Shown: positions 44,834 through 51,852, counted from the stretch's first letter. The stretch: DNA of 64,000 bases from Nevskia sp964451925 (GCA_964451925.1 CAYVKA010000010.1:35347-99346); one strand, 5' to 3'. The notes: generated by a model not told the origin, from the letters alone. A program made the numbers and translations.

Positions 44834-44945
44834 GAACGGTGACTCCCTTTCCCGTTCTCCATCCCTATCCCTGGATGGATCTTCCGGTTCCCCTGACCGG
44901 AATACATTGCCCGGCGGATTCCCCCGATCCCCGGGCAATTTTTTT
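44834..44945 (+). ncRNA. C-rich-loop small RNA, copy 2 (most divergent)
   Basis: About 112 nt. Stem 1 GAACGG/CCGTTC (44834-44839/44852-44857) keeps the same loop as copy 1. Stem 2 has changed on both sides to CCATCC/GGATGG (44859-44864/44873-44878) with loop CTATCCCT, a clear compensatory change. Stem 3 TTCCGG/CCGGAA (44882-44887/44897-44902) has loop TTCCCCTGA. The terminator stem is TTGCCCGG/CCGGGCAA (44907-44914/44931-44938) with an imperfect upper part. The loops still carry runs of C, but loop 2 and loop 3 differ from the other copies, so this RNA may have its own targets. Confidence 0.83.
44907..44945 (+). terminator. Intrinsic terminator of sRNA copy 2
   Basis: Stem TTGCCCGG (44907-44914) / CCGGGCAA (44931-44938), inner GGAT/ATCC pairing, seven T (44939-44945). 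Confidence 0.9.
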
Positions 44946-45038
44946 GGCCGCGGTTTCGCCGCATCACCGACCAGGCGCGCCTGTTGCGCTATTTTCCGAA
45001 GCAATCCAGCGGCTTGCGAATTCGCCTCGGATTGCTCT

Positions 45039-45066
45039 TGAACTTCGGGCGGGCAGCCGCATCTAA
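45039..45066 (+). promoter_or_regulatory. Sigma-E-type promoter of sRNA copy 3
   Basis: TGAACTT (45039-45045), 16 bases, TCTAA (45062-45066), six bases before GAACGG. Immediately upstream an imperfect hairpin GCAATCC (45001-45007) / GGATTGC (45029-45035) ends four bases before the -35 element, recalling the hairpin before promoter 1. Confidence 0.74.
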
Positions 45067-45072
45067 CTCTGC

Positions 45073-45185
45073 GAACGGTGACTCCCTTCCCGTTCTCCGT
45101 CTTCACTCCCTGGACGGACATTCCGGTTCCCCCAAGCCGGAACATATTGCCCGGCGGATTCCCCCGATCCGCCGGGCATTTTTTT
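45073..45185 (+). ncRNA. C-rich-loop small RNA, copy 3
   Basis: About 113 nt, close to copy 1. Stem 1 GAACGG/CCGTTC (45073-45078/45090-45095) has an 11-base loop, one T shorter than in copies 1, 2 and 4. Stem 2 CCGTCT/GGACGG (45097-45102/45112-45117) keeps pairing through a T-G wobble. Stem 3 is TTCCGG/CCGGAA (45121-45126/45137-45142). Stem 4 is a perfect GCCCGGCGGAT/ATCCGCCGGGC (45149-45159/45167-45177). Loops contain CTCCC, CTCCC, CCCCC and CCCCC. It ends 25 bases before the stop of the convergent chrA gene. Confidence 0.85.
45149..45185 (+). terminator. Intrinsic terminator of sRNA copy 3
   Basis: Perfect 11-bp stem (45149-45159 / 45167-45177), loop TCCCCCG, one A and seven T (45179-45185). 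Confidence 0.93.
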
Positions 45186-45210
45186 GCGCCGAACCCCGTG
45201 GTACCGCTCG

Positions 45211-46476
45211 TTACGGTATCAGCGTGGCGGCGCCGCTCGCAGCCAGGCAGAACAGCAACACCGCCAGCGGCGCGGCCTTCCAGCGTTCGAGCAGTGCCAG
45301 CCCGGCCACGGCGATGGCGGCGTCACCGCCGCTGTGCACGCCGCCGGTCCAGACCGGGTCATACAGCGCCGCGCCGAGTATGCCGACCACCGTGGCGTTG
45401 ACCCCGGTCAGGGCGGCGCCGACCAGCGGCCGGCGCGCCAGGCGGCTCCATAGGGCGGCCCCGGCGACCGCCAGCAGCAGACCCGGCAGGAAGATAAACA
45501 GCAGCGCGACCGCCGCGCCGGCGGCGGCCGACGGCGTGTAGGCGCTGACGGCGCCGAGGTAGGCCGCCACGGTGAACAACGGGCCCGGCACCGCCTGGGC
45601 CAGGCCGTAGCCGGCAAGGAAGCGGTCGTCGCTGATCCAGCCGCCCGGCACCAGCGCATCGCGCAACAGCGGCAGCACCACATGACCACCGCCGAACACC
45701 AGCGCTCCGGAGCGGTAGAAGACATCGGCCAGCGCCGCCAGCCCGTGCGGCTGGCGCCAGGCCAGCAGCGGCAGACCCAGCAGCAGCAGCACGAACAGCG
45801 CCAGCGCCCCCCAGGCCAGGCCAGGCCGCAACGGGAAATCCGGCGGCGCGGCGGGGGATACCGCTGGCCGGCACAGCAGCGTGCCGCCGAGGGCGCCGCC
45901 TGCCAGCGCCAGCAACTGCATGCCGGAGCCGCCGGCGACCAGCAGCAGCCAGGCGGCCAGCAAGGCCAGCGCCGTGGTGGTCCGGTCCGGACACAGGCGG
46001 CGCGCCATGCTCCAAACGGCCTGCGCGACCACCGCCACCGCCATCAGCTTGAGGCCGTGCAACACGGCCTGCATCAACGGCCCCGACGCCGGCGGCGACA
46101 GCCGGGCGCAGCCGTACAGCAGCAACGCCGAGGGCAAGGTGAAGCCCAGCCAGGCCGCCACAGCACCCAGCCAGCCGGCGCGGCGCAAGCCCACCAGGAA
46201 GCCCACCTGGCTGCTGGCGGGGCCGGGAAGGATCTGGCACAGGGCAACGAGGCCGGCGTAATCCTCGGCGCTCAGCCATTGCCGCTGCCGCACATAACTG
46301 CGCTCGAAGTAACCGAGATGCGCCACCGGCCCACCGAAGGAACTCAGGCCGAGCAGCAGGGAAGCGCGCAACACCTCCCAGGCACGCCGCGGGTCGGCGC
46401 GCCCACTCACACCGCTATCGCCGGCGGCGCTCACCGGGCGCACGGCCGTGACGACGCCAGGGGCTGGACCCGGCAC
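45211..46476 (-). CDS. chrA: Chromate transporter ChrA (two CHR domains)
   Basis: Inner-membrane CHR-superfamily protein of 421 residues, the long-chain type with two homologous halves: LLLGLSSFGGPVAHLGYF (about 41-58) opens the first and FYRSGALVFGGGHVVLPLL the second. GLVALCQILPGPASSQVG and GLAQAVPGPLFTVAAYLG are the paired proline-containing motifs. The family exports chromate, although several members act on other anions. A ribosome site AGAAGGTGGG precedes the ATG. It lies on the strand opposite to the small RNAs and separates copy 4 from copies 1-3, which suggests insertion into the polA-engB interval. Confidence 0.9.
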   Translation of the reverse strand: MPGPAPGVVTAVRPVSAAGDSGVSGRADPRRAWEVLRASLLLGLSSFGGPVAHLGYFERSYVRQRQWLSAEDYAGLVALCQILPGPASSQVGFLVGLRRAGWLGAVAAWLGFTLPSALLLYGCARLSPPASGPLMQAVLHGLKLMAVAVVAQAVWSMARRLCPDRTTTALALLAAWLLLVAGGSGMQLLALAGGALGGTLLCRPAVSPAAPPDFPLRPGLAWGALALFVLLLLGLPLLAWRQPHGLAALADVFYRSGALVFGGGHVVLPLLRDALVPGGWISDDRFLAGYGLAQAVPGPLFTVAAYLGAVSAYTPSAAAGAAVALLFIFLPGLLLAVAGAALWSRLARRPLVGAALTGVNATVVGILGAALYDPVWTGGVHSGGDAAIAVAGLALLERWKAAPLAVLLFCLAASGAATLIP

Positions 46477-46585
46477 ATCGCTGTGCCCACCTTCTTGCGC
46501 ATTGCCTTTCCTTTCCCCCGCGATCCGGATACCAGGTTATTAATCAGCAAGTTCAATGAGTTGGCAAGATCATTCGATCGGACTT

Positions 46586-46613
46586 GAAACTTTTACGCAA
46601 TGGCCGCATCTAA
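46586..46613 (+). promoter_or_regulatory. Sigma-E-type promoter of sRNA copy 4
   Basis: GAAACTT (46586-46592), 16 bases, TCTAA (46609-46613), six bases before GAACGG. The -35 differs slightly (GAAACTT rather than TGAACTT) but keeps the AACTT core. Confidence 0.7.
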
Positions 46614-46619
46614 TTCTGC

Positions 46620-46736
46620 GAACGGTGACTCCCTTTCCCGTTCTCCGTCTTCACTCCCTAGACGGATCTTTCCGGTTCCCCCAAGCCGGAACGCGTTGCC
46701 CGGTGAATTCCCCCGATTCACCGGGCATCTTTTTTT
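46620..46736 (+). ncRNA. C-rich-loop small RNA, copy 4, between chrA and engB
   Basis: About 117 nt. Stem 1 GAACGG/CCGTTC is at 46620-46625/46638-46643, stem 2 CCGTCT/AGACGG at 46645-46650/46660-46665, stem 3 TTCCGG/CCGGAA at 46670-46675/46686-46691. The terminator stem GCCCGGTGAAT/ATTCACCGGGC (46698-46708/46716-46726) has changed on both sides relative to copy 3, a compensatory pair of changes. The loops match copy 1. It ends 10 bases before the 3' end of the convergent engB gene, so it holds the classical Spot 42/ErsA site next to engB. Confidence 0.85.
46698..46736 (+). terminator. Intrinsic terminator of sRNA copy 4
   Basis: Perfect 11-bp stem (46698-46708 / 46716-46726), loop TCCCCCG, ATC then seven T (46730-46736). 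On the minus strand the same stem could also help stop engB transcription. Confidence 0.92.
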
Positions 46737-46746
46737 GTGGCGCCGC

Positions 46747-47430
46747 TCAACCTCCGGCCGCCGCGCCCAGCCAGGCCAACAGCACCGCCCGCACCGTGTC
46801 GGCGCCGGTCTGCGCCGGTGCCGAAAACGTCTGCGCGGTGATGGCGGGGTCGATGCCGTGCAGTTCGCGCTGCACCTGCAACAGGGTGTTCTTGGCCGCG
46901 CCGTGGCCCAGCTTGTCGGCCTTGGTCAGCAGCACATGGGCCGCCAGACCGCGATTCTCGCACCAGCCCAGCATCTGCCGGTCCAGTTCGGTCATCGGGT
47001 GGCGGATGTCCATCACCACCACCAGCCCGCGCAGGTTGGGGCGCTTCTCGACAAAGCCGCCGACCAGCGCGCCCCAGTTGCGGCGGATCTCCAGCGGCAC
47101 CTGGGCGAAGCCATAGCCCGGGAGGTCCACCAGGCGGCCGAGCAGCGTAGCCGGCGCGGCGCCGGCGGCTGTCGCCGCGGCGCTCAGCGGAACGTCGAAC
47201 AGATTGATCAGCTGTGTGCGCCCCGGGGTCTTGCTGACCCGGGCCAGCTGCCTCTGCTGGCAGATCAGATTGAGCGCGCTGGATTTGCCGGCGTTGGAGC
47301 GGCCGACGAATGCGGCTTCCGCCAGCAGGTCCTGCGGCAGCTGCGACAGCTTGGCCGCCGACAGCAGGAAACGCGCTTGGGCGAACGGATTGGGAGGGGG
47401 ATTGGGGGAGTCTGGGGAAGTCACAAGCAC
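46747..47430 (-). CDS. engB: Ribosome-biogenesis GTPase EngB (YsxC/YihA)
   Basis: Essential small GTPase in 50S subunit assembly, 227 residues. G1 GRSNAGKSS (43-51), G2 region SKTPGRTQ, G3 DLPGYGFA and G4 LTKADKL are all present. The start is GTG at 47430 (the third codon is another GTG). A 15-residue Ala-rich insertion after FDVPLS is not usual but lies in a loop. It is divergent from the cytochrome c4 gene, with 99 bases between starts, and convergent with sRNA copy 4. Confidence 0.95.
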   Translation of the reverse strand: MLVTSPDSPNPPPNPFAQARFLLSAAKLSQLPQDLLAEAAFVGRSNAGKSSALNLICQQRQLARVSKTPGRTQLINLFDVPLSAAATAAGAAPATLLGRLVDLPGYGFAQVPLEIRRNWGALVGGFVEKRPNLRGLVVVMDIRHPMTELDRQMLGWCENRGLAAHVLLTKADKLGHGAAKNTLLQVQRELHGIDPAITAQTFSAPAQTGADTVRAVLLAWLGAAAGG

Positions 47431-47529
47431 CCGGCCTATGGTGTATATTCTCGGCCGAACTTAGCCAATAAACGCGCATCTTACCTGCTTGCGCGCCAAG
47501 TCCCTGCCAAGTCGCAATTGGAGTTCCGA

Positions 47530-48165
47530 ATGAAGCGCGTCCTGATCGCCCTCGCTTTGTGTGCGCCCCTGTTTGCCGCAGCGGCCGACGAGGCTGCCAC
47601 CAAAGACGCCTTCACCCAGGGCGACGCCACCACCGGCGCCGGCAAGGCCGCGACCTGCTTCGCCTGCCACGGTCCCGGCGGCAATGGCGCCATCAACCCG
47701 GAATGGCCCAAGCTGGCCGGCCAGCATTCCTCCTATATCGTCGAGCAGCTGGTCGCGTTCAAGAGCGCGCAGCGCAAGAACCCGGTGATGCTGGGCCAGG
47801 CATCCGCGCTGTCGGACGATGACATGCGCAACCTCGGCGCCTACTTCGCGGCGCAGAAGCCGGTGCCGGGCGTGGCCAGCAAGGACGCCGTCGCCGTGGC
47901 CGAAAAGCTGTACCGCGCCGGCGACGCCGCGCGCGGCCTGCCCGCCTGCTCGGCCTGCCACGGCCCCACCGGCGCCGGCAACGCCGCCGCCCAGTTCCCG
48001 CGCATCAGCGGCCAGAACACCGCCTATGCCGCCAACCAGCTGAAGAGCTACAGGAGCGGGGAACGCGGCGCCCAGGGCAAGGGTCAGATCATGGCGGCAG
48101 TGGCCGCGAAGCTCAGCGACCCGGAAATCCAGGCGCTGTCGTCCTACCTCTCCGGTCTGCAGTAA
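47530..48165 (+). CDS. Diheme cytochrome c4
   Basis: Periplasmic diheme c-type cytochrome of 211 residues, an electron donor to terminal oxidases. Signal peptide 1-19 (ending FAAAA) and two homologous halves with haem motifs CFACH (Cys43, Cys46, His47) and CSACH (Cys140, Cys143, His144). The axial methionines are likely in NPVMLGQ and GQIMAAV. Longer upstream in-frame codons run through sRNA copy 4 and engB and are rejected as start. TATATT at 47444-47449 may be its -10, without a good -35. The neighbour dsbA continues the Pseudomonas-type order. Confidence 0.92.
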   Translation: MKRVLIALALCAPLFAAAADEAATKDAFTQGDATTGAGKAATCFACHGPGGNGAINPEWPKLAGQHSSYIVEQLVAFKSAQRKNPVMLGQASALSDDDMRNLGAYFAAQKPVPGVASKDAVAVAEKLYRAGDAARGLPACSACHGPTGAGNAAAQFPRISGQNTAYAANQLKSYRSGERGAQGKGQIMAAVAAKLSDPEIQALSSYLSGLQ

Positions 48166-48223
48166 AGGTCTTCAAGCGGGGCCCGCGGGCGCGGAGGCGG
48201 GCCGCTCCAGAAAGGAACTCACG

Positions 48224-48859
48224 ATGCGTTTGCTGAAACAAGGGCTGCTGCTGGCATTCTTCAGCCTGTTCGCCGTTGCCTGCTCCGCCGCGGACTCCGG
48301 TCCGGCCTACCAGCTGGGCAAGCAGTTCCGCCAGGCGAACGAGGTGCAGAAGCCGGACAACCCCAAGCGCATCACGGTCGAGGAGTTCTTCTGGTACGGC
48401 TGCCCGCACTGCTACCACCTCGAGCCGGAGATCAACAAATGGCTGGAGCACAAGCCGGCCGACGTTGACTTCGTGCGCGTGCCCAACAGCCTGGGCCGCG
48501 ATATCGGCGTGCTGCATCAGCGTGCCTTCTACATCGCGCAGACGATGAACATCCTGGACAAGACCCACGAGCCGTTGTTCGCGGCGATCCACGCCCAGGG
48601 TTTCCCGATGAGCTCGCTGGAGTCGATCCGCGACCTCTACGTGGAGAAGGCCGGCATCAAGCCGCAGGACTTCGACGGCATCGCCAACAGCTTCGTGGTG
48701 GACGGCGATATCCGCCGCGCCGATTCGCTGGCGGTTTCCTACGGCATCACCGGCACCCCGACTATCGTGGTCGGCGGCAAGTACGTGGTCGATGCGCAGA
48801 ACGACATGTTCAAAGTGGTCGATTTCGTCATCGACAAGGTCCGCAAGGAACGCAAGTAG
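48224..48859 (+). CDS. dsbA: Thiol:disulfide interchange protein DsbA
   Basis: Periplasmic oxidant introducing disulfide bonds into exported proteins, 211 residues. The thioredoxin-fold active site is FFWYGCPHCYHLEP (Cys60-Pro-His-Cys63), and GITGTPTIVVGG holds the cis-proline loop. The signal peptide ends LFAVACSAAD; Cys20 could be lipidated (a loose lipobox AVAC), making it a membrane-anchored variant, though ordinary cleavage is equally possible. AAAGGA precedes the ATG. Oxidation of DsbA substrates such as LptD links it to the envelope theme. Confidence 0.93.
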   Translation: MRLLKQGLLLAFFSLFAVACSAADSGPAYQLGKQFRQANEVQKPDNPKRITVEEFFWYGCPHCYHLEPEINKWLEHKPADVDFVRVPNSLGRDIGVLHQRAFYIAQTMNILDKTHEPLFAAIHAQGFPMSSLESIRDLYVEKAGIKPQDFDGIANSFVVDGDIRRADSLAVSYGITGTPTIVVGGKYVVDAQNDMFKVVDFVIDKVRKERK

Positions 48860-48887
48860 TCCGGTTGCCGCCGCGCCTGGTTCCGCC

Positions 48888-49748
48888 ATGTCCGTGCCGG
48901 TGCTTGGCGGCGTACTGGCGGCACTGATCCTGACAGCCGGTTCCGCCGGCGCCAGCGCGGACAACGGCGCCGCGCCGCCGGCGGTGGACGGCCTGTGCCG
49001 GCAGTTCGCGGCGCGCATCAGCGGCTTCGACCCCGACCAGTGCCGCCTGGCCGGCCTGCGGCCCGCCGCGGCCAGCAGCGTGCAGGGGCGGCCGCTGCTG
49101 CTGCGCGACGTGGCGCCGGCGGCGCCGGGCACTGCGCCGCCGCGCCGGATCCTGGTGCTGGGCGGCATTCACGGCGATGAGTTTTCCGCCGTGGTGGTGG
49201 CTTTCCAGTGGATCGAGCGCCTGCGCGGCGACCGCTTCCAACGCTTCCAGTGGCGCTTCCTGCCCTGCGTCAATCCGGATGGCCTGCTGTCCCAGCCGGC
49301 ACGGCGCACCAACGCGCACGGCGTGGACCTCAACCGCAATTTCCCCACGCCGGACTGGAACGCGCAGGCGGCCAGCTACTGGAAGAACAAGACGCATAGC
49401 GATCCGCGCCGCTTCCCTGGCAGGCAGGCGGCTTCCGAGCCGGAGACGCGCTGGGTCATCGAGCAGATCGAAAGCTACCGGCCGGATGCCATCATCTCGA
49501 TCCACGCGCCGCTGAACGTGCTCGACTTCGACGGGCCGTACACGCCGCCGGCGAGGCTCGGCTACCTGCGCCTGGCGCCGCTAGGCACCTACCCGGGCTC
49601 GCTGGGCGGCTACGGCGGTATGTTCCTGAAGCTGCCTGTGATCACGCCGGAGCTGCCGACCGCCACGCACACGCCGTCCGCCGAGCAGTCCGGGCGCATC
49701 CTGATCGATCTGATCGACTGGCTCAACAAGAGCTTGCCGTCCGCCTGA
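48888..49748 (+). CDS. M14-family zinc carboxypeptidase, MpaA-like
   Basis: Predicted exported metallopeptidase of 286 residues. A signal peptide (about 1-24) precedes the M14 domain with GGIHGDEFS (His95, Glu98), CVNPDGLLS, NAHGVDLNRNFP, IISIHAPLN (third zinc ligand His206) and ITPELPT (catalytic Glu255). The NPDG...NRNFP pattern is that of murein peptide amidase MpaA, which cleaves gamma-D-Glu-diaminopimelate bonds of released murein peptides, but MpaA is cytoplasmic and this protein appears exported. Its start follows dsbA by 28 bases. Confidence 0.85.
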   Translation: MSVPVLGGVLAALILTAGSAGASADNGAAPPAVDGLCRQFAARISGFDPDQCRLAGLRPAAASSVQGRPLLLRDVAPAAPGTAPPRRILVLGGIHGDEFSAVVVAFQWIERLRGDRFQRFQWRFLPCVNPDGLLSQPARRTNAHGVDLNRNFPTPDWNAQAASYWKNKTHSDPRRFPGRQAASEPETRWVIEQIESYRPDAIISIHAPLNVLDFDGPYTPPARLGYLRLAPLGTYPGSLGGYGGMFLKLPVITPELPTATHTPSAEQSGRILIDLIDWLNKSLPSA

Positions 49749-49813
49749 GCGTCGGGGCACCGGCAATGCGGCTGCCGCAGCGATTGCAGCCAGAGTGGTC
49801 CGAAGGGGGAATC

Positions 49814-50926
49814 ATGATTTCGTGGGACGTGCGCTTGGCTGCTATGGTCGGCCGCGGGCAGTTTCATACCTTCGACCTGCTACGTGTGCTGGCGGCTTTC
49901 GGCGTCCTGTTCAGCCATGTGTTCCTGGTCACGGGACGAACCGGCGGGACGTTCGGCGCCGCCGTGCTGGGCCTTTTCGCCGTCAGGCTGTTTTTTGTCA
50001 TCAGCGGCTTTCTGGTGGCCAAGAGCTGGGTCAGCAGCGGCAGTTTCACGACTTTCGCCCGCAATCGGGTACTGCGCATTTTCCCTGGACTGGCCGTGGT
50101 GACGCTGGTCAGCACGTTCGCCCTCGGGCCGCTGTTCACCACGCTGCCGCTGAACGCTTATTTCCATGATCCGGCCACCTACCGATATCTGCTGTCGGCG
50201 GCCCTGGACAATCAGCGCGGCCTGCCGGGGGTGTTCACCGAAAACCTTCACTCCGGCCTGCTCAATGGCTCCCTCTGGACCATCCCCTATGAATTTGCCA
50301 TGTACGGGGTGCTCGCAGCTTGCGGCCTGATCACCGGCCGGCACTTTCGCTGGGCGATCCTCGCCATCTACATGTTGATGGTGACGGGGTGCATCTTCTA
50401 CCTGCAATTCCTGTCAGCCCCTCCGCAACTGCGGGAGCTTGAAGAACATGCCCTGGATTTCGGCGCCTATTTCTTCGGCGGCGCCACAATCTGGTGTTTC
50501 CGAGAGGTCGTCGTACTGCGCGGCAGCCTGGTGGCGCTATGCTGCGCGGCGCTGATATTGCGCAACGCATTGGGAATCGATGCCATCGTCTGGAACCTCG
50601 CGCTGCCGTACATCGCGATATGGATCGGAATGCAGCCTGCGCCCGGGTGGACCGCGCATTTCCAGCGCAATGACTATTCCTACGGGTTATACATCTGGGC
50701 TTTCCCGATCCAGCAAGCCGTCGTGAGTCTGATCGGACCAGGCTCGTTCATGCTCAATCTGCTGCTCGCCAGCGCCGCGGCGTTTGCCGCCGCCGCGCTG
50801 TCCTGGCATCTGGTAGAACGCCCCTTCCTGGCCCTGAAAACGCGTCGCCGGACGACACTCCGCCCGCCGGCGCAGGTCCGTGAAGCCCCTGAAGCGCTGC
50901 CGGACCAGGATGGCGCACCTCGCTGA
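49814..50926 (+). CDS. Acyltransferase-3 (OafA/YrhL) family membrane protein
   Basis: Integral membrane O-acyltransferase of 370 residues with about ten helices. HTFDLLRVLAAFGVLFSHVFLV contains the R...H catalytic pattern of the family, and RNRVLRIFPGLAVV and WTIPYEFAMY are further signatures. Such enzymes add acetyl or other acyl groups to surface or periplasmic glycans. The ATG at 49814 follows AGGGGGA; an upstream ATG at 49766 is less likely. Its codon use appears a little less GC-biased than neighbours, hinting at separate acquisition. Target glycan unknown; LPS is possible. Confidence 0.85.
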   Translation: MISWDVRLAAMVGRGQFHTFDLLRVLAAFGVLFSHVFLVTGRTGGTFGAAVLGLFAVRLFFVISGFLVAKSWVSSGSFTTFARNRVLRIFPGLAVVTLVSTFALGPLFTTLPLNAYFHDPATYRYLLSAALDNQRGLPGVFTENLHSGLLNGSLWTIPYEFAMYGVLAACGLITGRHFRWAILAIYMLMVTGCIFYLQFLSAPPQLRELEEHALDFGAYFFGGATIWCFREVVVLRGSLVALCCAALILRNALGIDAIVWNLALPYIAIWIGMQPAPGWTAHFQRNDYSYGLYIWAFPIQQAVVSLIGPGSFMLNLLLASAAAFAAAALSWHLVERPFLALKTRRRTTLRPPAQVREAPEALPDQDGAPR

Positions 50927-50976
50927 TGGAGCGCGGGCGTATACTCGCCGCAATCCAGCACCCGTGGAGTGTCGCC

Positions 50977-51288
50977 ATGGAAAAGACCGCCGGCTTTGCC
51001 TCGTTCAACGAGTTCTACCCGTTCTATCTCAGCGAGCACGCCGACCGCACCTGCCGCAGGCTGCATTTCACCGGCACCAGCCTGGTGATCCTGGTGGCGG
51101 TGTCGGCGCTGGCCAGCGGCCACCTCCGCCTGCTGTGGCTGCTGCCGGTGTTGGGCTACGGCTTCGCCTGGGTGGGGCACTTCTATTTCGAGAAGAACCG
51201 GCCGGCCACTTTCAAGTATCCGTTCTACAGCCTGCTCGGCGACTTCGTGATGTACAAGGACATGCTGAGCGGCAAGATCAGGCTATGA
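50977..51288 (+). CDS. Mpo1-like (DUF962) membrane protein
   Basis: Small membrane protein of 103 residues. FNEFYPFYLSEHADRTCRRLHFTGTSLVI and GHFYFEKNRPATFKYPFYSLLGDFVMY contain the conserved His and the ExNRPATF motif of the DUF962/Mpo1 family. Yeast Mpo1 is an Fe(II) dioxygenase in 2-hydroxy fatty acid degradation; the bacterial role is unknown. Start chosen at 50977 (GGAG upstream) rather than 50926, which would overlap the previous stop. The stop overlaps the next gene start (ATGA). Confidence 0.85.
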   Translation: MEKTAGFASFNEFYPFYLSEHADRTCRRLHFTGTSLVILVAVSALASGHLRLLWLLPVLGYGFAWVGHFYFEKNRPATFKYPFYSLLGDFVMYKDMLSGKIRL

Positions 51289-51716
51289 GCGCGCTCCGCC
51301 TCCCGGCCTCGGTGCTGGCTTGCGGCCTGGTGGCCGCCTGCGCGGCGCCGGCCGTCCCGCCGCAGCCGGTGACGGAACCGGCGGTGCAGTTGTCCACCAT
51401 CGACATCGGCTATGCCGACGTCGCCGCCGCGCGCCGGGCGCTTACCGCGCGCAGCGACGTCAACACCCGCACCGAAGACGGCTGGCTGGTGGTGGAGGTG
51501 CCGGCCGAACATGCCACCTGGCGCTTCGCCCCCGACAACTATCTCGCCGCGCCTGCCGTGGTCGAGCGCCGCATCACCGTGCGCGACGGTGCCGTCGGCG
51601 TCGAAACCGGCGTGCTGTGCCAGGGGCCGGCGCCGGCTTGCGCGGATTTGCGCAACGGCGTGCAGAGCATGAACCAGCAGATCCGGGTGCAGGCCGCAGG
51701 CCCGCAGGGCTCCTGA
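51285..51716 (+). CDS. Hypothetical lipoprotein
   Basis: 143-residue predicted lipoprotein with lipobox LVAAC (Cys19). I do not recognise the domain. The mature part starts with a Pro-rich linker, then about 100 residues of mixed alpha/beta character (IDIGYADVAAARRALTARSDVNTRTEDGWLVVEVP). Two further cysteines (LCQGPAPACADL) might form a disulfide. It is translationally coupled to the Mpo1-like gene by ATGA. Confidence 0.65.
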   Translation: MSALRLPASVLACGLVAACAAPAVPPQPVTEPAVQLSTIDIGYADVAAARRALTARSDVNTRTEDGWLVVEVPAEHATWRFAPDNYLAAPAVVERRITVRDGAVGVETGVLCQGPAPACADLRNGVQSMNQQIRVQAAGPQGS

Positions 51717-51852
51717 TCCCCGGGCCGGGCGGGTTTGAACCGCTGATGGCTGATCCGCCATGGCGAAAGCGGGCCGCCCGACCCGGTTCCGCCGCTGCTG
51801 ATAAAATCGCCACCCCATAGGCGCCAGTCAGGGCGGACGGCGGGCTCATTCC

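Noticed and set aside
44634..46736. Possible CRISPR array or simple tandem repeat
   Set aside because: The units are about 110 bases, unevenly spaced (about 200-1550 bases apart), each with its own promoter-like block and terminator; no short direct repeats with uniform spacers and no cas genes.
51720..51800. Possible tRNA-like segment (GGGTTTGAACC) upstream of mnmG
   Set aside because: No acceptor or anticodon stems can be built around it; the resemblance is limited to one loop-like word.
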